Below are positions 5,792-10,399 of a DNA stretch of 10,399 nt, piece by piece. The position numbers were made by a program, and so were the translations under genes. The stretch comes from Betaproteobacteria bacterium (GTDB lineage Bacteria > Pseudomonadota > Gammaproteobacteria > Burkholderiales > SG8-39). Under the pieces are notes generated by a model. The model did no database searches. It saw only the letters and a program-made list of their open reading frames with translations, and was not told where the DNA came from. Location of the stretch: contig VBCT01000118.1 of assembly GCA_005882235.1 (NCBI GenBank), positions 1 through 10,399 on the forward strand, given 5' to 3'. Numbering within the stretch: the stretch's first letter is position 1; every line of letters begins with the position of its first letter.

Positions 5792-5901
5792 AGAGCCTTC
5801 CTGAATTTTAGAACCGGGGAAAACCTTCAACTATGCCTGTACTTCAACGCAGCAGAGGAATTTGAACCTGCAAACCGCATGGAGGACAAACACAGGGAAG
5901 C

Positions 5902-5930
5902 CTTTTACGCGCTTTGGACGACGGCGTCAA
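5902..5930 (-). promoter_or_regulatory. Candidate sigma-70 promoter of the cold-shock gene
   Basis: On the minus strand TTGACG (5930-5925) and TAAAAG (5907-5902) are 17 nt apart, matching 5 of 6 and 4 of 6 positions. The predicted start is near 5895, leaving a leader of about 104 nt. Confidence 0.6.
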
Positions 5931-6099
5931 GTGCCCTGGACAGCGTCAAGCCTTTGTTCTGCCGAAACGTTTGGATGTTGCATGGCGTAGCGACAGCGAT
6001 TACATTATCAACGATGTGCCTACGCTGAATGGAGGAGTTCCGATTGACACGGTGTGCATGGGGTGCGTGACTTTTCCACTCGCGTTGGGTCCGTGCGGT

Positions 6100-6126
6100 T
6101 TGACGGGTGGAAGCTTCTGGCATAAG
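6100..6126 (+). promoter_or_regulatory. Candidate clpS-clpA promoter
   Basis: TTGACG (6100-6105) is followed after 15 nt by CATAAG (6121-6126), which is preceded directly by TGG, an extended -10 signature. The 15-nt spacing is short, though extended -10 promoters tolerate this. Transcription would start near 6133, only about 5 nt before the clpS ATG. Confidence 0.4.
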
Positions 6127-6137
6127 TTAAGTAAGGT

Positions 6138-6446
6138 ATGGCAACTCGCATGCGAGAAGGCGCTCTGCTCGAGGCCAAGAAGGCCAAGCTCAAGCCTCCT
6201 CCCCTGTTCAAGGTGATCCTTTTGAACGACGACTATACCCCGATGGAATTCGTCGTCATCGTGCTGCAGCGGTTCTTTTCCATGACGCGGGAAAAGGCGA
6301 CCCAGGTCATGCTCAAAGTCCACCGAGAGGGCATGGGTATTTGCGGGATCTACCCCAAGGACGTCGCCACCACCAAGGTCGAGCAAGTCGTCGGCTACGC
6401 ACGCAAGCACCAGCACCCGCTACAATGCGTCATGGAGGAAACGTGA
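6138..6446 (+). CDS. clpS: ATP-dependent Clp protease adaptor ClpS
   Basis: ClpS recognises proteins with destabilising N-terminal residues and hands them to ClpA for unfolding and degradation by ClpP. The 102 residues are full length. The flexible N-terminal extension (about 1-20) is followed by KPPPLFKVILLNDDYTPMEF and KATQVMLKVHREGMGICGIY. The N-degron pocket is intact: Asn30, Asp31, Asp32, Thr34, Met36 and His62 correspond to E. coli Asn34, Asp35, Asp36, Thr38, Met40 and His66. The start MATR matches the usual family start. The only Shine-Dalgarno-like sequence (TAAGG) ends 1 nt before the ATG, too close to work normally, which fits a nearly leaderless transcript; an ATG at 6150 is the alternative. 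clpA follows 51 nt later, after a small hairpin (GGGAG...CTCCC, 6453-6468) without a T-run. Confidence 0.95.
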   Translation: MATRMREGALLEAKKAKLKPPPLFKVILLNDDYTPMEFVVIVLQRFFSMTREKATQVMLKVHREGMGICGIYPKDVATTKVEQVVGYARKHQHPLQCVMEET

Positions 6447-6497
6447 GAACGAGGGAGTGCAGTCTCCCCGTGATCCGATGAGAACCCGGGACGAAAG

Positions 6498-8771
6498 ATG
6501 ATCGCGCAGGAACTCGAAGTCAGTCTCCACATGGCGTTCGTAGAGGCGCGCCAGAAGCGGCATGAGTTCATCACCGTCGAGCACTTGCTTCTCGCGCTGC
6601 TGGATAATCCGACGGCTGCGGAAGTGCTGCGCGCCTGCGCCGCCAACATCGAGGAACTGAGGAAAGCGCTCGGGGACTTCATCGCCGCGCACACCCCCAC
6701 GGTCGCGGGCACCGAGGAAATCGATACCCAGCCGACTCTCGGTTTCCAGCGCGTGATCCAGCGCGCGATCCTGCACGTCCAGTCCTCGGGCAAGAAGGAA
6801 GTGACCGGCGCCAATGTCTTGGTCGCGATCTTCGGCGAGAAGGACTCTCATGCCGTGTATTTCCTGCACCAGCAGGGCGTGACGCGCCTCGACGTGGTCA
6901 ACTACATCTCGCACGGCATCACCAAGACGCCTGCGTCGAAGGAAGCGAAGGGCGGCGAAGCCGAACAGGAAACCGCGGGCGACGAGCAGCAGTCAGGCGG
7001 CGCTCTCGAAACGTATACGCTCAACCTCAACGCCCAGGCGCTGGTGGGCAAGATCGATCCGCTGATCGGTCGCGAGCGCGAGATCGAGCGTGTGATCCAG
7101 ACGCTGTGCCGGCGGCGCAAGAACAATCCCCTTCTCGTGGGCGAGGCGGGCGTGGGCAAGACAGCCATCGCCGAAGGGCTCGCGCGCCGTATCGTCGAGG
7201 GCCAAGTTCCGGAGATTCTGGCGCGCTGCCAGGTATACATGCTCGACATGGGCGCGCTGCTCGCGGGAACCAAGTACCGCGGCGATTTCGAACAGCGCCT
7301 GAAGGCGGTGTTGAAGCAGCTGGTGGACAACCCGAATGCGATCCTGTTCATCGATGAAATCCACACGCTCATCGGCGCCGGCGCCGCTTCGGGCGGGACG
7401 CTAGACGCTTCGAACCTTCTCAAACCGGCGCTCTCTTCAGGTGCGCTGAAATGCATCGGCGCGACGACCTACAACGAGTACCGCGGCGTGTTCGAAAAGG
7501 ATCATGCGCTGTCGCGGCGCTTCCAGAAGATCGACGTCCCCGAGCCCTCGGTCGAGGAGACGGTCGCGATACTGCGCGGCCTGAAATCGCGCTTCGAGGC
7601 GCACCACGGGATCAAGTACAGCGGCAACGCGCTCACCAGCGCCGCCGAACTCTCCGCTCGCTACATCAACGACCGGCACTTGCCCGACAAGGCGATCGAT
7701 GTCATCGATGAGGCGGGCGCGGCGCAGAAGATCCTGCCCAAGTCCAAGCAGAAAAAGGTCGTCGGCAAAACCGAGATCGAGGAAATCATCTCCAAGATTG
7801 CCCGCATCCCACCGGCCTCGGTGTCGCAGGACGACCGCGCCGCCCTCAAGAACCTCGACCGCGACTTGAAAGCCGTCGTGTTCGGCCAGGATCAGGCCAT
7901 CGAAGCGCTGGTGTCGGCGATCCGCACTGCGCGCTCGGGCCTTGCCAATCCGCAGAAACCGATCGGCGCCTTCCTTTTCTCGGGTCCGACGGGTGTCGGA
8001 AAGACCGAGGTCGCGCGCCAGCTCGCCTACTGCATGGGGATCGAATTGCATCGCTTCGACATGTCCGAGTACATGGAGCGGCATGCGGTGTCGCGCCTCA
8101 TCGGTGCACCTCCGGGTTACGTGGGTTTCGACCAGGGCGGCCTTCTGACGGAAGCGATCACCAAGAAGCCTTACGCGGTGCTGCTCCTCGACGAGATCGA
8201 GAAGGCGCACCCGGACATCTTCAACATCCTGCTCCAGGTGATGGATCACGGTACCCTCACCGACAACAACGGCAGGTAGGCCGACTTCCGGAACATCATT
8301 ATCGTCATGACGACCAACGCCGGGGCCGATGCGCTCAACCGGCCGGTGATGGGCTTCACCGCCAAGAAGGAGCCCGGCGACGAGAGCGCCGAAATCAAGC
8401 GGCTGTTTTCGCCGGAGTTCCGGAATCGCTTGGACGCGACCATCTCGTTCAGGTCGCTCGATCACGACATCATCCTGCGCGTGGTGGACAAGTTCCTCAT
8501 GCAGCTCGAGGCCCAGCTGCACGAGAAGAAGGTCGATGCGGTATTTACCGACGTGCTGCGCGAGCACCTCGCGAAGCACGGCTTCGATCCGCTGATGGGT
8601 GCACGCCCGATGTCGAGGCTCATCCAGGACACGATTCGCCGCGCGCTCGCCGACGAGCTGCTCTTCGGCAAGCTCGCCAACGGCGGGAAGGTCACGGTGG
8701 ATATCGAGGCGGAAAAAATCACGCTCAAGTTTGTCGAAGAAAAAGTGCCGGAGGTGGCTCCGGAAGCCTGA
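6498..8771 (+). pseudogene. clpA: ATP-dependent Clp protease ATPase ClpA, interrupted by an in-frame amber codon
   Basis: ClpA is the hexameric AAA+ unfoldase that feeds ClpP. The reading frame is conserved over 757 codons, the E. coli length (758). The N domain spans about residues 1-142. D1 has Walker A GEAGVGKT (215-222) and Walker B FIDE (284-287). D2 has Walker A GPTGVGKT (496-503) and Walker B LLDE (563-566). Codon 594 is TAG (8277-8279) in the sequence NNGR-stop-ADFRN; family members have lysine here, and AAG to TAG is one base change. The frame resumes at once with sensor 1 (TTNAG), FRNRLD carrying the arginine finger, and GARPMSRLIQD (sensor 2). If real, the stop yields a 593-residue protein without functional D2. 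TAG ends several neighbouring genes normally, so recoding is unlikely. A sequence error is a real possibility. GGG lies 7 nt before the start. Confidence 0.92.
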
Positions 8772-8786
8772 GTCTGTGCAACGACC

Positions 8787-8816
8787 AAAGGCCGCCTAGG
8801 GCGGCTTTTGTTTTTT
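8787..8816 (+). terminator. Intrinsic terminator after clpA
   Basis: GCCGCC (8791-8796) and GGCGGC (8800-8805) pair around a 3-nt loop. The stem is extended outward by AAAG/TTTT pairs, including one G-T wobble. It is followed by TTTTGTTTTTT (8806-8816) and separates the clp genes from the cytochrome gene. Confidence 0.92.
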
Positions 8817-8828
8817 GCGGCGCACCCC

Positions 8829-8857
8829 TTGACAGTCCGCGGGGCCGGAACGACACT
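8829..8857 (+). promoter_or_regulatory. Candidate promoter of the fccAB pair
   Basis: A perfect -35 hexamer TTGACA (8829-8834) is followed after 17 nt by GACACT (8852-8857), which matches only 3 of 6 positions. Placement just after the clpA terminator and about 30 nt before the gene is right. The weak -10 suggests regulation by an activator. Confidence 0.4.
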
Positions 8858-8892
8858 CGAAATACCAAAATAAAAACCCTCGAGGAGCCGAC

Positions 8893-9207
8893 ATGATCCG
8901 CAACGTCCTCGGAGCCACGCTCGCCTCGGGCGCGGTTTTCGCTCTATCCGCCCTAGCGCAAGGCGCCGATCCCAGCCTCGGCCGCAATCTCGCCGCCGCC
9001 TGCGCCAACTGCCATGGGACGAACGGCATGAGCGTTCAGGGGATGCCCAACTTGGCCGGCCAGCAGCGGGCCTATCTCGTGCAGCAGATGCAGGATTTCA
9101 GGACCGGCAAGCGCCCTGCGACCATCATGCACCAGCTCGCCAAGGGCTATACCGACGAGCAGATCGAGGCGCTCGCCGCATATTTCGCGGCGCAAAAGGC
9201 GAGATAG
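8893..9207 (+). CDS. fccA: Monohaem cytochrome c, probable sulfide dehydrogenase cytochrome subunit
   Basis: This 104-residue periplasmic class I cytochrome c has a signal peptide at about residues 1-22 (cut near SALA). It has one haem motif CANCH (37-41) and a probable sixth-ligand methionine at 79 in RPATIMHQLAKGYTDEQIEA. The domain is of the cytochrome c553/c4 type (NLAGQQRAYLVQQMQDFRTG). Its role is inferred from the next gene, which encodes the FAD subunit of flavocytochrome c sulfide dehydrogenase. It would take electrons from the flavin and pass them to the respiratory chain. The subunit of Allochromatium is dihaem and about twice as long, so this is the short monohaem form, as in SoxE-like proteins. 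GAGGAG lies 5 nt before the ATG. The stop overlaps the ribosome binding site of fccB, so the two are one operon. Confidence 0.88.
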   Translation: MIRNVLGATLASGAVFALSALAQGADPSLGRNLAAACANCHGTNGMSVQGMPNLAGQQRAYLVQQMQDFRTGKRPATIMHQLAKGYTDEQIEALAAYFAAQKAR

Positions 9208-9216
9208 GAGGTGGCC

Positions 9217-10399
9217 ATGAACCGACTTGCCCGACGCGATTTCCTGAAGACTTCGAGCGCCTTGGCGGCGGCTTCGCTGCTGCCCGGCTGCGCGATGGAG
9301 CCCGCCGCCCCGTCCAGGCCCGTCGGCCGCGTCATCGTCATCGGCGGCGGCTTCGGCGGTGCAACCGCGGCAAAGTACCTGCGCATGTGGAGCGAAGGCA
9401 CGATCGAGGTGTTCCTGATCGAGCGCAACTCCGAGTTCATCTCCTGTCCCACCTCGAACCTGGTTCTCGGAGGGACCCGGACCCTCGCCGACATCACGCG
9501 CAGCTATGCGAAGCTGCGCGAGTACGGCGTGCAGGTACTGCGTGACGAAGCCACCGCCATCAACGTCGAGAAGAAGCGGGTGTCGCTCAAGCGCATCGAG
9601 GATCTGCCCTACGACAGGCTGATCGTTTCTCCGGCCGTGGATTTCATGCACGAGGCAATCGAAGGCTACGACGCCGAGGCGCAGAAGACCATCCTGCACG
9701 CGTGGAAGGCCGGTCAGGAGACAGTCGCGCTGCGGCAGCAGCTCGAGGCGATGCCCGACGGCGGCGTATGCGTCATCGGGGTCCCCCGGTCGCCCTTCCG
9801 TTGCCCGCCGGGGCCCTACGAGCGCGCCTGCCAGATTGCGTCCTACTTCAAGAAGGCGAAGCCCCGCTCCAAGGTGATCGTCCTCGACGCCAACGAGGAC
9901 ATCGTTTCGAAGCCCGCGCTTTTCAAGGCCGCATGGAACGATCTCTACAAGGGCACGATCGAGTACCGCGGCAACAACGAGGTCAAGGCGGTGGACGCGC
10001 GCACGAAGACGCTGAAGACCGATTTCGACACGATCAAGGGCGATGTGCTCAACGTGCTTCCGCCCATGCGCGCCGGAGACATCGCGCGTACCGCAGGACT
10101 CCTCACCCCGAACACGCGCTGGTGCGGCGTGGACTGGCTCAGCATGGAATCGACCGCGCACAAGGGGATCCACGTGCTCGGCGACGCCACGCTTTCGGCG
10201 CCGGCGATGCCCAAGTCGGGCCACATGGCGAACAACCACGGCAAGCTCGCCGCAGCCGCGATCATCGAGCTCATGAACGGACGGGCGCCCAACCCGCAGC
10301 CCGTCATCGCCAACACCTGCTACAGCTTCGTTTCCGACAAGGAAGTCATCCACGTCGCCTCGGTGCACCGCTACGATCCCGCGCAAAAGACTTTGACCG
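9217..10399 (+). CDS. fccB: Flavocytochrome c sulfide dehydrogenase flavoprotein subunit, C-terminus outside the window
   Basis: The protein oxidises sulfide in the periplasm with FAD. 394 codons are visible; some 30-40 residues probably lie beyond the end. It opens with a twin-arginine signal (RRDFLKTSSALAAASLLPGC), so it is exported folded with its flavin. The dinucleotide-binding motif VIVIGGGFGGATAAKYLR follows. All three functional cysteines known in Allochromatium FccB have counterparts: Cys77 in FISCPTSNLV (the covalent FAD attachment site), and Cys196 in PFRCPPGPYERA and Cys368 in NTCYSF (the redox disulfide). Further matches are HAWKAGQETVALRQQLE, LPPMRAGDIA, GIHVLGDAT and MPKSGHMANNHGKLAAAAI. 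A Cys follows LLPG at the end of the signal, so a lipid anchor is conceivable. AGGAGGT just before the ATG is a near-perfect ribosome binding site. Sulfide:quinone reductase is the main alternative, but the adjacent cytochrome and PFRCPPGPYE favour FccB. Confidence 0.93.
   Translation, partial: MNRLARRDFLKTSSALAAASLLPGCAMEPAAPSRPVGRVIVIGGGFGGATAAKYLRMWSEGTIEVFLIERNSEFISCPTSNLVLGGTRTLADITRSYAKLREYGVQVLRDEATAINVEKKRVSLKRIEDLPYDRLIVSPAVDFMHEAIEGYDAEAQKTILHAWKAGQETVALRQQLEAMPDGGVCVIGVPRSPFRCPPGPYERACQIASYFKKAKPRSKVIVLDANEDIVSKPALFKAAWNDLYKGTIEYRGNNEVKAVDARTKTLKTDFDTIKGDVLNVLPPMRAGDIARTAGLLTPNTRWCGVDWLSMESTAHKGIHVLGDATLSAPAMPKSGHMANNHGKLAAAAIIELMNGRAPNPQPVIANTCYSFVSDKEVIHVASVHRYDPAQKTLT

Larger units (their letters stand above)
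5792..6137. other. Divergent intergenic region between the cold-shock gene and clpS
   Basis: These 346 bases contain the untranslated leader of the cold-shock gene (about 5792-5895), its promoter, and the clpS promoter region. A short hairpin GCAG...CTGC (5852-5871) lies in the leader. A perfect -35 hexamer TTGACA is at 6044-6049, but no matching -10 follows it at normal spacing. No ORF here shows protein-family features. Confidence 0.6.

Noticed and set aside
5852..5871. tRNA T-arm-like sequence (minus strand GGTTCAAATTCC)
   Set aside because: The flanking stems do not pair as a T-arm and no acceptor, D or anticodon arms can be drawn around it; it reads better as part of the cold-shock leader.
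6044..6072. Promoter from the perfect TTGACA at 6044-6049
   Set aside because: The bases at 16-18 nt spacing do not resemble a -10 element.
8277..8279. TAG as a recoded sense codon (for example pyrrolysine or a genome-wide amber reassignment)
   Set aside because: At least five other genes in the window end with TAG at normal positions, and relatives have ordinary lysine here.
7437..8579. 380-codon open frame antisense to clpA
   Set aside because: Shadow of the clpA frame; no family features, no ribosome binding site and no partner genes.
8953..10386. 477-codon open frame antisense to fccA and fccB
   Set aside because: The plus strand has two clear proteins with haem, FAD and Tat motifs; the antisense product is low-complexity and unrecognisable.
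1..10399. CRISPR arrays, insertion sequences, prophage, toxin-antitoxin or defence genes
   Set aside because: No spaced direct repeats, transposase, integrase or terminal inverted repeats are visible; all well-supported genes are core or respiratory functions.

Overview
The window is a high-GC chromosomal segment that reads as a betaproteobacterium, probably one that can oxidise sulfide. The evidence is gene order and protein type. exbB-exbD lies divergent from xseA, and icd, a cspA-type gene, clpS and clpA lie together; as I recall, both groupings are common in Betaproteobacteria. Next to them is a cytochrome c / FAD protein pair matching flavocytochrome c sulfide dehydrogenase. The species cannot be named from the sequence.

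Layout. At 1-722 (minus) are a partial exbD and exbB, a proton-driven inner-membrane motor overlapping by 4 bp. At 723-1103 is a 380-bp divergent intergenic region rich in dyads, including a perfect inverted pair of DnaA-box consensus sequences. At 1104-2459 (plus) is xseA, the large subunit of exonuclease VII. At 2559-3147 (plus) are a 32-residue membrane peptide gene and a four-helix membrane protein of the PuuD (urate oxidase N-terminal) type, ending in an intrinsic terminator. At 3206-3913 (minus) are a secreted DUF192 protein and a small secreted lysine-rich protein, separated by a strong terminator. At 4258-5440 (plus) is an NADP-type isocitrate dehydrogenase gene that is frameshifted. 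At 5585-5791 (minus) is a cold-shock protein with a leader of about 100 nt. At 6138-8771 (plus) are clpS and a clpA interrupted by one in-frame amber codon. At 8893-10399 (plus) are fccA and fccB; fccB runs off the window.

How the genes work together. ClpS delivers N-degron substrates to ClpA, which unfolds them for ClpP (not in the window). FccA/FccB would oxidise sulfide in the periplasm and pass electrons to the c-type cytochrome. The other genes are housekeeping neighbours rather than one pathway.

I found no convincing new multi-gene system. The most notable observations are two independent lesions in core genes: a deletion inferred to be 32 nt in icd, which removes a metal-binding aspartate, and a Lys-to-amber change in clpA. 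They are either genuine decay or sequence/assembly errors. Also worth checking are the DnaA-box dyad, the 32-residue membrane ORF, and unusual start contexts: xseA probably leaderless, clpS nearly so, and a terminator lying almost against the DUF192 start.
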